From Symsagittifera roscoffensis (Eukaryota; Xenacoelomorpha; Acoela; Convolutidae): DNA of 64,000 bases. The position numbers and the translations under genes are program-made. Below the pieces are notes generated by a model that was given only the letters and a program-made list of their open reading frames with translations, did not search any database and was not told where the DNA came from. This document shows, piece by piece, positions 1-9,689 of this stretch (within the stretch, counting starts at the first letter, position 1; each line of letters begins with the position of its first letter). The stretch spans positions 27,282,318 through 27,346,317 of the forward strand of contig NC_087068.1 in assembly GCF_963678635.1 (NCBI RefSeq). Direction: 5' to 3'.

Positions 1-12
1 CTTCTATGGTAA

Positions 13-225
13 TGACGTCATTCTATATTTAGAAGTGACGTCATCACCCAGGCACTTTTCCTTTTATGGTAATGACGTCATCACCACGTTATTCCTTAGA
101 AAATTCTAGAATTTTTGGAAAGTTCTAGAAATTTCTAGAAAAATTCTCAGCCAATCAGAACTAAGCAGTTTCTAGCAGTTTTTCGCAAATTAGTGAGTTA
201 CATTGTAACTGTGCTAGTATAATAG
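13..225 (+). promoter_or_regulatory. CRE / heat-shock element / CCAAT promoter-like cluster
   Basis: Three perfect CRE palindromes (TGACGTCA) lie at 13-20, 36-43 and 73-80. They are followed by phased heat-shock units. GAA and TTC alternate every 5 bp at 99-111 (three units) and again at 118-140 (five units: GAAnnTTCnnGAAnnTTCnnGAA), which is the textbook HSF trimer site. A CCAAT box is at 151-155 and a weak TATA-like AGTATAATA at 215-223. No ORF follows, so the transcript could be non-coding, or this could be the U3/leader of a retroelement. The motifs are read directly; promoter activity is inferred. Confidence 0.55.
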
Positions 226-1139
226 GTAGAACCGGTTGAGTTTAGTTCAGAAGTGGTTGGAACTTTTTTGGTACCAAAAACCGAGTTTTCGTGACTTTTG
301 AAAAGACAGAACACTATAAAATAAGAAAATTTTTTGAAGTTTTTGAGTTAGGACAGTAAAACTTGTTGTTCGGACAACGTCCACTAGTGAATCGACAGGT
401 TTTAAAATCCGTTTGCCGATAACCTTCCGGGTTACAGAGAAATCGAAATTAACGTGTTTGATTCAGTGGATTCATCAATCTGGATGGGTCCAAATAGCAT
501 AGTTTTTCGCAAATTTTTTCAGCTAGACTGATTTAGACCGGTTTTTTGCATTGAACTAGAAAACTATACGCCTTTTGAGCTCGGATCAATAATTTTTAGG
601 TCGAAAAGAACAGAATTGCGAAAAAAGTCAGGGGAACCTAAAAGAGATAAATTTTTTTACTTAAGAAAAAAGACGTTTTGGTTAATAACTTCGGAACTAC
701 TGGACAGATCCAGTTGATCTTGGTACCATCAGATCAGAAATTAGCTCAGCTTACTAATAAAAACATCAATTATTCAAAAAAGAAAGCGTGAAAATTTTTG
801 AGGATTGTTTTTAGCAAATTCACCAATTCGAGAAGGTAGACTCTTCACGTTTTATAAAAACTTTTTTGGAAAGCCCTTACACCCCTACCAAAGGGTAGTA
901 ACGATTGAATAAGGCAATTTTACGCTGTTCTAGACAAAAAGATAAGGCTAAGGGCACCAGAAAAAATTATTCGAGCCGAAATTAGGCTAGCGATAAGACC
1001 CTTCACCGTTAGGGTGAATCATCGAATAAGAGGCTTAACTTCAATCCGGAAGGGTCTTGGGAAGGACGACACAACCTTCCTAGTTGATTCAAACAGAATA
1101 ATAGCATCGGAGATCGTATCTGGAAGGGTATAGGTTGAA
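226..1139. other. Gene-free flank
   Basis: No ORF of useful length is open on either strand. The stretch is AT-rich and lies between the promoter-like cluster and the CAATCCGGAGGGG repeat. It could be the leader of the Gypsy element whose gag starts at 15538, split from it by the polymerase element. Confidence 0.4.
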
Positions 1140-1380
1140 AATTTAGAAAGCCTCTGAGAAGCTATCTTTACGAACTCGGAGGGGTCTCAATCCGGAGAGG
1201 TCTAGATTTTTACAGATACGGAGGGGACCCAATCCGGAGGGGTCTAAATTTTTACAAAAACGGAGGGGTCCCAATCCGGAGGGATCTAAATCTTTACAAA
1301 ACAGAAAAGGTTTCAATCCGGAGGGGTCGCAAGTTTACCAATCCGGAGGGGTCCAATTTTTGTCAATCCGGAGGGGTATT
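1140..1380 (+). repeat. CAATCCGGAGGGG tandem repeat
   Basis: The core CAATCCGGAGGGGTC, with small variants, recurs at least six times. Some copies are separated by a TAAATTTTTACAAAAACGG spacer, giving an irregular period of roughly 56 bp that shortens to 22-28 bp at the right end. An isolated related copy, AATCCGGAAGGGTC, is near 1043. The block is GC-rich against an AT-rich surround. No coding frame runs through it. Confidence 0.75.
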
Positions 1381-1436
1381 ATTTTGTCAAAACTTAGGAA
1401 GACAACAGAATAGAAAGTAGTTAAGGGTATTAGGTT

Positions 1437-1442
1437 ATTAAG
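1437..1442 (+). repeat. 6-bp target-site duplication ATTAAG (left)
   Basis: ATTAAG immediately precedes the AGTAGTAG terminus of the left inverted repeat. The same ATTAAG immediately follows the CTACTACT terminus at 14809-14816. Exact 6-bp duplications are the hallmark of Maverick/Polinton integration. Confidence 0.85.
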
Positions 1443-1887
1443 AGTAGTAGATGTTGGAGGTGATCAGGTGGGGTGTCTGCTGACCTCCATGTATTAAGAT
1501 AGGCAATAGAGCATCCGGTCAGCAGGCTATGTATTAAGGTTGGGTATAGAGTCTACAATGTATTAAGATAGGGAATACCGATGGTAAGGTTTCAGTGTGA
1601 TGGTAAGATAAAGGTAAGAAAAACGTAATTTTTTGATTTTTGTCTAGTTTTTTCGCAAAAATTTTGGCGCGTGTTAACTAATTTAAAAATATCGAAGGGT
1701 AATTACGTATAGGTTGCGTAATGAAGGACTTTTGATTAGTTTTTTGATACATGGTAAGTCAATGGTAAGAGTTTTTGGGTAAAAACTTAATATTTTTTAA
1801 AAAATTTTCAAAAAAACTTCAAAACATGATAAGGTTAGCTATTATTTGACCTAATTTATTAAATAATCTTACTTTCTATCTAAGTGA
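1443..1887 (+). repeat. Left terminal inverted repeat
   Basis: The sequence matches the reverse complement of 14393-14816 almost throughout, with scattered substitutions and small indels. Shared landmarks are the ATGTATTAAG motif repeated three times, a GGTAAG-rich block (1580-1625) and the block ending ATCTTACTTTCTATCTA. At its inner edge the last 20 bp or so is duplicated (1863-1883 and 1890-1911) in this arm only. Confidence 0.88.
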
Positions 1888-2105
1888 AACGATAATCTTA
1901 CTTTCTATCTAATTGAACTAATGCTGAAACCTACAGAGACCTCGAAAAACAAATCAAATTTTTTGAGAAAAAAAAATTAAATTACAAAAAAAAGTATATA
2001 AATCACTCCCTTGTATAACAAGTTTACCGCAACATTTTACATTTTAATATCATAAAACCAATATAACACGACATGATGAATATTTTTACTACACCAGATC
2101 AGTTC

Positions 2106-5100
2106 TTATAAGTTCAATGGTTTTGAATGAATTCCATCATCTTGTACTTGTCTTTTTGGATAAAAATAGCTTAGTCCTTTCTTTGTCTGTTCATATGTGG
2201 CCACCATATGATTTATAGTTCTGAATCTTCTGGTAGTAGATGTAAGATTAATTGCTTCATCAAGCACTCTCCTGTATTTGGACATGGCACCGTCTCCAGA
2301 ATCTTCTAGAACCCGTATATTTAATCCTTTACTGCTAAATTTGAACTTATCTGACTTGTTGTCATAGCAGCAATATGTCTTGCTACACAAACATAGCATT
2401 TCTGTACATCTAAACTCTTCTTTAAAAAGTCCCGGCTCCCGCTTATCATGCTTTTTATGCGTAATGCAACACGTTCGAGGGAAGAAATTCGATTTTGCAT
2501 CCGCCTTGAAAGAGTCTCTGCAGTCATTTTTCCTCAATTTTTCCCAAGCAGCTCTCTTATCTGGTTTGATACAGTCGTATAAATTCTCTTCAGCAAGTGC
2601 CAAGTAAAGTGAGTCTGTGTCCATCTCCAACTCTTCAAATTTATTCACATCGCAGAATTTGTCAAAGAAGTTATAGTAGAGCTCCAACATTCTCAGTTTT
2701 GCATACTGAAGTATGAAAAAACCAACAATGATGGGTCCTCGGTGCTCAATGGTTGATTTCAATAACTCCACCTCAAATAAGTCCTTCCCAACTGAGTTAA
2801 GTCTCTTAAACAGTGGTTCATTGATTGCCTTATGGTTTTTTTTTTCATCGTTCAGATATTTTGTGATTGTATGTCTCGATCTATCCATGATCTGATATCC
2901 ATACGAAGAATTACCCAAAAGTTTCATTGTTTCTGCTACAACTCCTGACAAAGGGTTTTCATCTCCTTCTTTTCTAGCATCAACCACTGACTGAACGAAT
3001 TTATTAAAGCATTTCCGAGGAAAATATTGAACAAATCGGTAAATTTTGGTGCACTGCAATCCAAGTTTCATATAAAAGTTGAAGAGAGAAGTTATAACTG
3101 TTCCATTTTCCAGCTTGAAACTAGCATTCTCTGAGGAAGCTTTAACAATTCGTTATCGATCGCATAGTTTTTCATGTAATCTCCAATATCATCTCTTCCG
3201 ACCTCAGTATTTTTGAAAATTGGAGGAAAATTCGCAAATTTTGATTTTAGCTCTTCTGGAACAACTAAGTCGCACTGAACGTAGCCAAAAAGAAATCCAT
3301 CTTTTATTTTTGCTAGAAGTGAGTCTGTAGAAACAGGTCTTTCATAGGGAAAGTGGGTTCTGACGTAATTTTTGATCTTGTCATCGGTTTTGAAACTTTC
3401 CCACCAGTCACACTCCCACATTTCTTCCACTTTGTATCCTTTCTCTTTAATGTATTCTCGTCGCATATCATCCATCTCTCTCTTCTTGTTTCCTCGCTAG
3501 ATATCCTGTTCTGTTAAAGAAGGACGAGCTTCTTGACAGGAACAGAAGTGGTAATAACATCCCATTTTTTCAAACACTGTCTTACAGTGATCACAATAAC
3601 CATCCACATTAAAACAGTCAATTTTTTTCTGTTTTCCAGATGTAAAAAAGCTCTCAATTTTACATTCTGGTCTTGATTCTTGATTAAAATACAAGACCAT
3701 ATTCTCAAAGTTGCGAGTTCGATTATGTCTAGCCTTGAATTTCTGCATTTCAGTGTCAAACTCCCATCTCGTGTACAGTCCTGTTGGCATATCTTGACAC
3801 ATTGAGAAAGGGTAAAGCTGGCTTGCATCAATTCCAACGATTGATTTACAAACATTTGATGAATTTCTGATGTATGTTTCATCAACTACAGCTTTTCGAG
3901 TGAAAACAATGGAAGGTCCACCCGTCATGTCCTCTCTTACTTTTTCACACAAGTCTTTATCACTTTCGCAAAATGGATAAAACTTGTAATTTGTGGATTT
4001 GTGTAGGCAAATGTTTGCTAGATTTGGAAGTGTGCAGCCAAGTTTTAACATATCTATCCCCTTGTTATGATAAAACTGAATCATTTTTTGCATTGCCTCC
4101 AGGGTTCGAACTACATCTTATTTGTTGTACCACTTCAAAAAGTCTTTGAACACTGTCATTCCATTTTTCTTCCAACTCTCTTGTAAGTAATTGTAATTAT
4201 CCAAACCAGATGGAGGAACAGTCTTGATTTGAAGCTTTTTCAGTGCCTGTTGTTCGTCAAACCCACTTTTTCTAAGCTTCTCATAATCAATGAAGTCTTT
4301 GTCTAGAGGATTGTTGTTTCTAAGTTTACTGAAAAAGGCTTCATACGGTGGCAATTCAGGAAAGTCAAGTTTGTCTGGGTTATCAAACCACTCATAGGGA
4401 AAGAATCCTTTCGTTTCGCTAGCTTTATAGGCTTTGAGAAAGGAGTCCAAAGTAGTTGCCCCTCCCAGAAACTTCCTTATGTCGAGAAATTGTGCATCTC
4501 CAAACTTGAAAGATATAAAGTCATTTGCTTTTTTGATTACGGATGTTTCTTAATCTTTATCGCGAATTAAATAAGGAATTAAGTATGATTTGATCAAATT
4601 CAAATCATATCTACCGCTGTTAAATCCAAAAACAGGTAAAATGTTTACATATCTCTCCAGATTTTGTTTCAAATCAATGAGTTGATTTTTCTGAATTCGC
4701 AAGAATTTTGAAGACATATCTGCTTCTTCCGAATCTGCAATGCATTCGTCTTCGTACTCAAATTTATTACTTGAATAATTTTTACCACGTTTGTTCAGCT
4801 GATCAAAGATCTTTTTCATTCTTTCATTAACAACTACTTCAATATCTTGAAACTTTGTTCTCATCTCCAACTTACTTTTCTCAGCCAACAGCTCGAGCTT
4901 GCTTACAAAATTAATAATCAAGTTCTGTGGATCCTTGTTGTACAAAAAGATGGGTTCATCAATCAGATTCGATGATATAGAGACTAAAATTGGAACTGGT
5001 TTTCCAATCCAAGTAGTAATTTGCGTCTCTTTTAGTTCCTCTGTGGGAACACAAATCGACTCAAAATCGAAAATTGCTAGATTATTAAAAAGTTTGTTAT

Positions 5101-5928
5101 TTTCAGAAACTGGAAGATTGAATCCTTCTAGCTTTTCAAACAAGGTTTCCCGAAGCTCATAGACGTTCTTTGGGTAAATATGTTTCACTCGGTCCTTGCA
5201 TCTCAGAAGATGTTTGTTGAGAAACTCAGATCTTTTGAAGAAAGTATCACAACTAGGACACCGGAAACACTTGAAGAAAGAATCAATATCATTTGTATGA
5301 ATGATATGATTGTTAAATCTCAGTAATTTGACTGTTTTGTCAAATCTTCCAATACTTCGTTGAGCTAGTTCTCCTATATATTCTCCTTCTTGGATACCGA
5401 AATCGTATATAAATATGTTCCTTTGAACAATTTCCTCGACAAAAGGTAAGTCTTCTACAGAAACTCCACGAAAGTTTTTAGGGTCAAAACCAGATTTTGA
5501 TATAAAATCTGTAAATTATCTGGAAGTGTGAGAGTCGAGATCTTTGTGTCCGTTCACATACATTGCCAATGCGCGGAAAAGACACAAATGATCTTTGTAA
5601 GGTTCCTTGTCCTTGTTAGACAAAAGACAGTTAACAGAATGGTTTTCAGTAGAGGTTCGGGTAAGACAGAATCTGGACATTCCATTGTGATGTTTTTCAG
5701 CAAAGCAGCAAAAATTGTAACGTTAACAATCAACTTGAATTGCCACTTTGTGTTCTGGCGTTCTTGGGTAGATTGCTCCACAATATCAAATTTTTCTACT
5801 TTTCCTTGGATTGTTATCAAATCCGCTTTCGTACAAAGTAAGTTGAGTTTTTCAAACAGAGTATTATTTTCATGGGCGTAGAAATATCGATATTCACCAG
5901 TCTCAACCAATTCCAGAAAATTTCTCAA
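2106..5928 (-). pseudogene. Protein-primed-type family-B DNA polymerase, broken
   Basis: Reading leftward, the gene shows an OTU-like DxxCLFRAL motif (about 5560-5595), then a C2H2-type finger CPSC..H....C (about 5215-5275). Next come 3'-5' exonuclease motifs DFES and FNSGRYDLN. The polymerase palm follows: motif A (IDASQLYP, about 3820), motif B (NSSYGY, about 2905) and motif C (DTDS, about 2618). The full span is about 1270 codons, a usual size for Maverick-type PolB. It is interrupted by in-frame stops at 5516-5518, 4547-4549, 4115-4117 and 3494-3496. Frame changes occur near 5645 and 3085. The motifs themselves remain intact, so decay is recent. In this family the protein would replicate the element from its ends with a protein primer. 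The first ATG is not clear, because the frame runs open to a stop at 5950. Confidence 0.9.
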
Positions 5929-5989
5929 CCAATCAGAACTAAGCAGTTTCTAGACATAAGTTTAGATCCAAAATATTCATTTTTGAAGA
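5908..5989. promoter_or_regulatory. Divergent promoter between PolB and the first rightward gene
   Basis: Only about 60 bp separate the start region of PolB (minus) from the ATG at 5990 (plus). It holds a CCAAT box at 5929-5933 inside a 25-bp block (5929-5953) identical to 151-175. An HSE-like TTCnnGAAnnTTTC lies next to it at 5911-5924. The match to the promoter-like cluster at the window start suggests a reused regulatory module. Confidence 0.5.
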
Positions 5990-6580
5990 ATGTCAACTAA
6001 AAAGCATTTGAACTTCCTCAAATTACTCTACAAGAAAAAAGAGAATTTTTTTCGGTGTGATTTCCTTATTGATGAAATTGATGTAGATTCTTACTTTTTT
6101 CACAATTTTTTGGACGTTTATATTGTCCAAAATAGAGTTCTTCGACTAAGTAAAGGTCTCTTTAGGGAAACTTACTCAATCAAAGAGTTTATTTTTGATC
6201 CACATATTGCGTATCAAAGTTATAAACTTACTGCTGAGTTACACTTGACTAGAAAAGAAATTTTATTTATTTTAGAAAATTTGAAGTTAAAAAAAAAGTC
6301 GTACGATAATACTTCAAAGACTCTTTTTATTCCCTATCCACCTCCCAAGTTTGTCAAAACTCCCCAGCAAAGTTCATTATTCCTCCATTTTTTTAAGGAC
6401 TTTCAAAGTTCAAAATCTTGCATGACCAGGTTTGGTTTCAGATTTCCAGAGATTTGCTTTGAAAAATTCATCAACTTTGAGTTATCGTCTCAAATCTACA
6501 TCAAAATCAAAGAAATTGAATATCTGCTGAAAAATCAGCAATTTCTCATCGCTTATATACAAAAAATTCAGTTATTTTGA
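5990..6580 (+). CDS. Unknown 196-aa protein of the polymerase element
   Basis: An intact ORF starts at ATG 5990 and ends TGA 6578-6580. It is rich in Lys, Phe, Ile and Leu, without a signal peptide or clear TM segment. A Pro-rich patch (IPYPPP) lies near residue 115. I recognise no family. Its ATG sits about 60 bp from the divergent polymerase, and its stop codon shares one base with the next ATG (TGATG). It may therefore be expressed from one mRNA with the small membrane protein downstream. It is uninterrupted although the neighbouring polymerase carries six lesions. Confidence 0.65.
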   Translation: MSTKKHLNFLKLLYKKKENFFRCDFLIDEIDVDSYFFHNFLDVYIVQNRVLRLSKGLFRETYSIKEFIFDPHIAYQSYKLTAELHLTRKEILFILENLKLKKKSYDNTSKTLFIPYPPPKFVKTPQQSSLFLHFFKDFQSSKSCMTRFGFRFPEICFEKFINFELSSQIYIKIKEIEYLLKNQQFLIAYIQKIQLF

Positions 6581-6738
6581 TGAAAAGACTTGCAGAGATG
6601 CTACTTTTATTAATTTTTCTTCTTTTGTCACTTATATCGACAATATTTCTTATTTTTACAGCAAACAACTTTTGGTCATTTATTTTTGCGATTGCTTTTG
6701 TGAATATTGTTACTTATTTGGAAGATTTAAGTCCTTAA
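6580..6738 (+). CDS. 52-aa two-TM small membrane protein
   Basis: The ATG at 6580-6582 overlaps the preceding TGA (6578-6580) by one base. The protein begins MKRLAEM and has two hydrophobic stretches at roughly residues 7-27 and 31-46, split by a short polar turn (TANN). It ends in an acidic tail (YLEDLSP). The shape resembles viroporin or holin-like proteins, but there is no sequence evidence for pore function. A TGATG overlap is the arrangement used for termination-reinitiation in several viruses of eukaryotes. The ORF is short, so chance cannot be excluded, but 52 codons of purely hydrophobic coding at exactly this junction is suggestive. Confidence 0.5.
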   Translation: MKRLAEMLLLLIFLLLSLISTIFLIFTANNFWSFIFAIAFVNIVTYLEDLSP

Positions 6739-6750
6739 AAGGTAAACTTT

Positions 6751-6970
6751 TGTCTGACTGGATACGACAACTTGTACAAAAATAAACATTTTTGTGATTG
6801 GAAACGACAATAATCAAAATGGAGCTTTGTTTCCGATTGGACCCGAGTTTTCTATAAGAAATGGATTGGAAACTGAAATGAGATTGGACACAGCTACAAT
6901 CCAAATAATGAAAATCCATTCTGATAGGTTTAACCTAAAAATTCCAGTTGAAGATACCCCTCACTCCTAA
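6751..6970 (+). promoter_or_regulatory. GATTGG (inverted CCAAT) cluster upstream of the 7119 gene
   Basis: Variants of GATTGGAAACGACAA occur about every 20-41 bp near 6755, 6796, 6835, 6864 and 6884. Four keep the exact ATTGG core, the complement of a CCAAT box. A frame of about 70 codons is open across part of this stretch but lacks an early ATG, so I treat it as regulatory. A Y-box/NF-Y type signal for the 7119 gene is the simplest reading. Confidence 0.4.
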
Positions 6971-7118
6971 CTAAAAAAAATTTTATTTTCAACTAAACCA
7001 CCGTCCACTAACTCCTCTCTCAGCTCTAAACATCCTAATTTCAACTTATTTTTTGTAAGGTTCCCCCTCCTCTCAGTTCTTTCTTGTTTTTGCTCTTTTA
7101 GTTATCTTATTGCTCAAA

Positions 7119-7643
7119 ATGATCTTCTCAGTGCAAAACAGCAACCTTATGTTCTCGGTGAAATTTTCAGCTGATTTAGTACAAATCCAAGTGCGAGAAA
7201 CAGTTTGTGGAGTTTTTCTGGCACGAATGGACATCCCAATCCAAGTCTGGCACATGAGGGAAGTGATGCAAAGGGATTTCAGCGAGCATCATAAGATGCA
7301 AGTTCCCATCACAGAAAATCAACTTGGAACATTGCAAATGATGGAGGAAGTGTCTGAGCATGTGGGAATGAACTACCCCAAGATTCCTGACTCTAGATAT
7401 GTGGCTCAACCATTCGACGATTTCCTCTTTTCTTGGGAAGAGGGATCTGTAGACAACCCAATTACCATCGAAGAGGATGTGGGGTTCTCTGAGCCAAGAA
7501 CTCCAGTCAGCGAACCACCAAGACAACCACCAGTGATGGAGGCAAGACCAGCTTTGCGCTCCATTGAGAACTTGCAAAATTCTTCAGCTGCTCGACAGCT
7601 CTTTGATTTGTTAATAAATTGGTTACTGTCTTGTGCTTTGTAA
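7119..7643 (+). CDS. Unknown 174-aa acidic, proline-rich protein
   Basis: The best start is ATG 7119 (context CAAAATG). The N-terminal half looks folded, with alternating beta-type hydrophobics. The middle is acidic (SWEEGSVDNPITIEED). A Pro-rich linker follows (SEPRTPVSEPPRQPP, about residues 124-138), then a C-terminal amphipathic/hydrophobic helix (LFDLLINWLL). This folded-linker-helix shape is common in structural or adaptor proteins, but I recognise no family. The codon pattern is more balanced than the flanks, which supports real coding. Confidence 0.6.
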   Translation: MIFSVQNSNLMFSVKFSADLVQIQVRETVCGVFLARMDIPIQVWHMREVMQRDFSEHHKMQVPITENQLGTLQMMEEVSEHVGMNYPKIPDSRYVAQPFDDFLFSWEEGSVDNPITIEEDVGFSEPRTPVSEPPRQPPVMEARPALRSIENLQNSSAARQLFDLLINWLLSCAL

Positions 7644-8348
7644 TTTAATTTCTTTGCACCTACTAAATTTATTTTCAAGAGATAGGAACAAAGAGATCAT
7701 AGAAAAGTTTATTAAGAAATTTCAATGGTAAAACTTTGTTAAAAATGGAACTAATTATGCATCTGGTAAATACTTTTATGGAATTTTGTTAGGAAGATGG
7801 CAAAAAAATTAAACCAATTTTTGCAAACATGTTAAAAACTTTAAAATAATTTTGCACCATGCAAAAATTTTCATAATATTTTTTTGCATACTTGTTAAAA
7901 AAATCAAAGAAAATCTTGCAAGTTAAGAAAAATTTCATTAAATATTTTCGCATTTTAAAGACAACTGAAAGAGGATTTTCTTGCAATGCTAAAAATTAAT
8001 ATTTAGAAATTTCTTTGTTTAAAGTTTAATCAGTGAAAAATTTATTTTTGCACGTATGTAAATCAAAACATCAAAGAAACAGTGAATTAAGAGAAGGAAA
8101 AGCATTCAAAGTCATCAATACTGATAATTTCTAAACAATAAAAAAAAGAAATTAGGTTTTGCAAATGTACATATTTTTTAAAATATGAAAAAGTTGCGTT
8201 CTGCAACAAACTTTCTATAAAATACGCATATTTGATAAAAAATGATTGATTTTTTTGCATCTTGTAAAAAAAAAACATACATTTATTCGTTGAAAAGCAG
8301 TTGAATTGAAATTTAATTAACCTTGACTAGATTTTTATGAAAAAATAA
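7644..8348. other. AT-rich spacer with repeated TTTTTGCA motif
   Basis: No convincing gene lies here. The motif TTTTGCA, often followed by a TGTTAAAA-like half, recurs at about 7820, 7852, 7882, 8046, 8155 and 8250. The spacer lies between convergent genes ending at 7643 and 8349. It may hold 3' ends or an internal replication or regulatory region. Confidence 0.4.
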
Positions 8349-8945
8349 TCAAAAATTATTAGAAAAAATGACACGCTCACAATTTACAGATCCATAACCA
8401 TCAATAAAACAATCAATTGTTTTGAATAAATCAGTTTCATATTTTGAGTTTTGTAATTTTCGAATTCTGTCTAAAAAAGCTGAGCCAAGAGTTTGCGTAG
8501 ATGCAAGTTTTTGATTAGAAGTTAGATAATGTTTTTTGAACTTTTTGCGAACAAGTCGTTTCCTTGATACGCTTGGTGTTTTTTCTGCTCCTTTCCATCG
8601 TAAATTATGCTGAACTCCACAACTAAGCTGATTGAAGACTTCCTCACTTGATGGGACAACACTCGGAAAGAATCTGTGCTTGTACAAAGTGTAAAGACAA
8701 TCAATTTCTTGATATATGTATTGATATTTGTCTAATCTCTGAAGAATTTGGCTAAGGGATGTTACAATTAAAATTATATGAATTTTGCAATTTCCCAAGG
8801 AACAGAAAGAATTGCGAGTAGAGACGCAATAATCTTGGTTTACTATGTATTTTTCGTAAAAATTGTTGGAAACAGAAATAAACAATGATTTACTATTATA
8901 ATCTGAATAAAAGCTGGGAAGAGCTTGACACATAGCAGCTGCCAT
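8349..8945 (-). CDS. Unknown 198-aa basic protein
   Basis: An intact ORF runs from ATG at 8943-8945 (MAAAMCQALPS). The N-terminal half has scattered Cys (YCVSTRNSFCSLGNC) and a hydrophobic segment (IHIILIVTSL, about residues 55-64). The middle is strongly basic (RKRLVRKKFKKH, about residues 128-139), suitable for nucleic-acid binding or nuclear import. No family is recognised. It is transcribed divergently from the PC4-like gene at 9150, about 205 bp away, with CArG-like boxes between. Confidence 0.6.
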   Translation of the reverse strand: MAAAMCQALPSFYSDYNSKSLFISVSNNFYEKYIVNQDYCVSTRNSFCSLGNCKIHIILIVTSLSQILQRLDKYQYIYQEIDCLYTLYKHRFFPSVVPSSEEVFNQLSCGVQHNLRWKGAEKTPSVSRKRLVRKKFKKHYLTSNQKLASTQTLGSAFLDRIRKLQNSKYETDLFKTIDCFIDGYGSVNCERVIFSNNF

Positions 8946-9004
8946 TGAGAAAAATGATTTTGGCAGAAAATGTTGGAGCTATGTAGTAGTAGTAACGCCT
9001 ACGC

Positions 9005-9060
9005 AGCTTCCATATAGGGAAATTGTTCTAAATTTGGTACTACTTCCATATATGGAAATG
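9005..9060. promoter_or_regulatory. CArG-like boxes in a divergent intergenic region
   Basis: CTTCCATATAGGG (core 9010-9019) and CTTCCATATATGG (core 9046-9055) are two copies of one module. The second contains a perfect SRF-type CArG box, CC(A/T)6GG. They sit between genes starting at 8945 (minus) and 9150 (plus), so they may serve both. Binding by SRF/MADS factors is inferred from the motif alone. Confidence 0.4.
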
Positions 9061-9149
9061 GCGATGACTCATACTGCTTACTTCCATTTTCATTTAATCT
9101 CAAATTCATATCTCTCATTTCTCCTCATCTGATCAGTTTGTTCTTCAAA

Positions 9150-9689
9150 ATGTACTCGAGAAAAGTTGATAGTCCCAACTATATTGAATTTTCAGAAAAT
9201 CAAAAAAGAATTGGGAGATTTGTTTGGTTCCAAAAATCCTACAAGGGGAAAACATGCTCGGAACCGTGCTTTCAACTATTAAAAATAAATGATTTGGGAC
9301 AATTTGAAAAGTCTCAACAAGTCTATCTTAGTGAAAAAGAAGGCGAAGCAATATCCGCAATACGGAATACTGTTATTCACGATGATGAAAATTTTGGACT
9401 CGTACCTATATATGAAGCCAAATCTGGAAGAGTATCAACTATGGATCAGGAGCTCGACATCTGTAATAGAGTATATGAAATATCAACGTACAACATGAGG
9501 AGGGTGTGTGTCACAATTAAGAAGTACAACGTGAGCAAGCCACCCTACATTCAGATTCGACTCTTCACTGCAAAGGAAAATGAAGACTTGAAGCAAGTTG
9601 CATATGTCAACTATACTTTGAATGAATTCAAAGAACTGTCCCAAATACTGGGATACTTTATGTTTGTTGATAATTGTAAGCCTCAGTAA
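9150..9689 (+). CDS. Candidate PC4-like ssDNA-binding protein (179 aa)
   Basis: ATG 9150 (context CAAAATG) opens an intact 179-aa ORF. The C-terminal half (about residues 113-172) has the order of a PC4/SUB1 fold. A strand with basic ends (RRVCVTIKKY) is followed by a loop, a second strand (IQIRLFT), a third (VAYVNYTL) and an amphipathic helix (NEFKELSQIL). The N-terminal half (about residues 23-72) has a similar strand-strand-helix order (RFVWFQKSYKG, FQLLKI, QVYLSEKEGEAISAI), so two tandem PC4-like units are possible. An ssDNA-binding protein would fit an element that replicates by strand displacement. The assignment rests on pattern only. Confidence 0.45.
   Translation: MYSRKVDSPNYIEFSENQKRIGRFVWFQKSYKGKTCSEPCFQLLKINDLGQFEKSQQVYLSEKEGEAISAIRNTVIHDDENFGLVPIYEAKSGRVSTMDQELDICNRVYEISTYNMRRVCVTIKKYNVSKPPYIQIRLFTAKENEDLKQVAYVNYTLNEFKELSQILGYFMFVDNCKPQ

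Noticed and set aside
1140-1380. CRISPR array
   Set aside because: Eukaryotic context, irregular spacers and nearly identical spacer sequence; a plain tandem repeat.
2380-2895. Plus-strand frames opposite PolB
   Set aside because: Antisense to the polymerase palm motifs.
3494-5518. Stop-codon recoding in PolB (three TAA, one TAG, no TGA)
   Set aside because: Two frame changes occur as well, and neighbouring genes use TAA as a stop, so ordinary decay explains it.
7176-7678. Minus-strand frames opposite the 7119 gene
   Set aside because: Trp/His-rich antisense composition; the plus frame has better context and composition.
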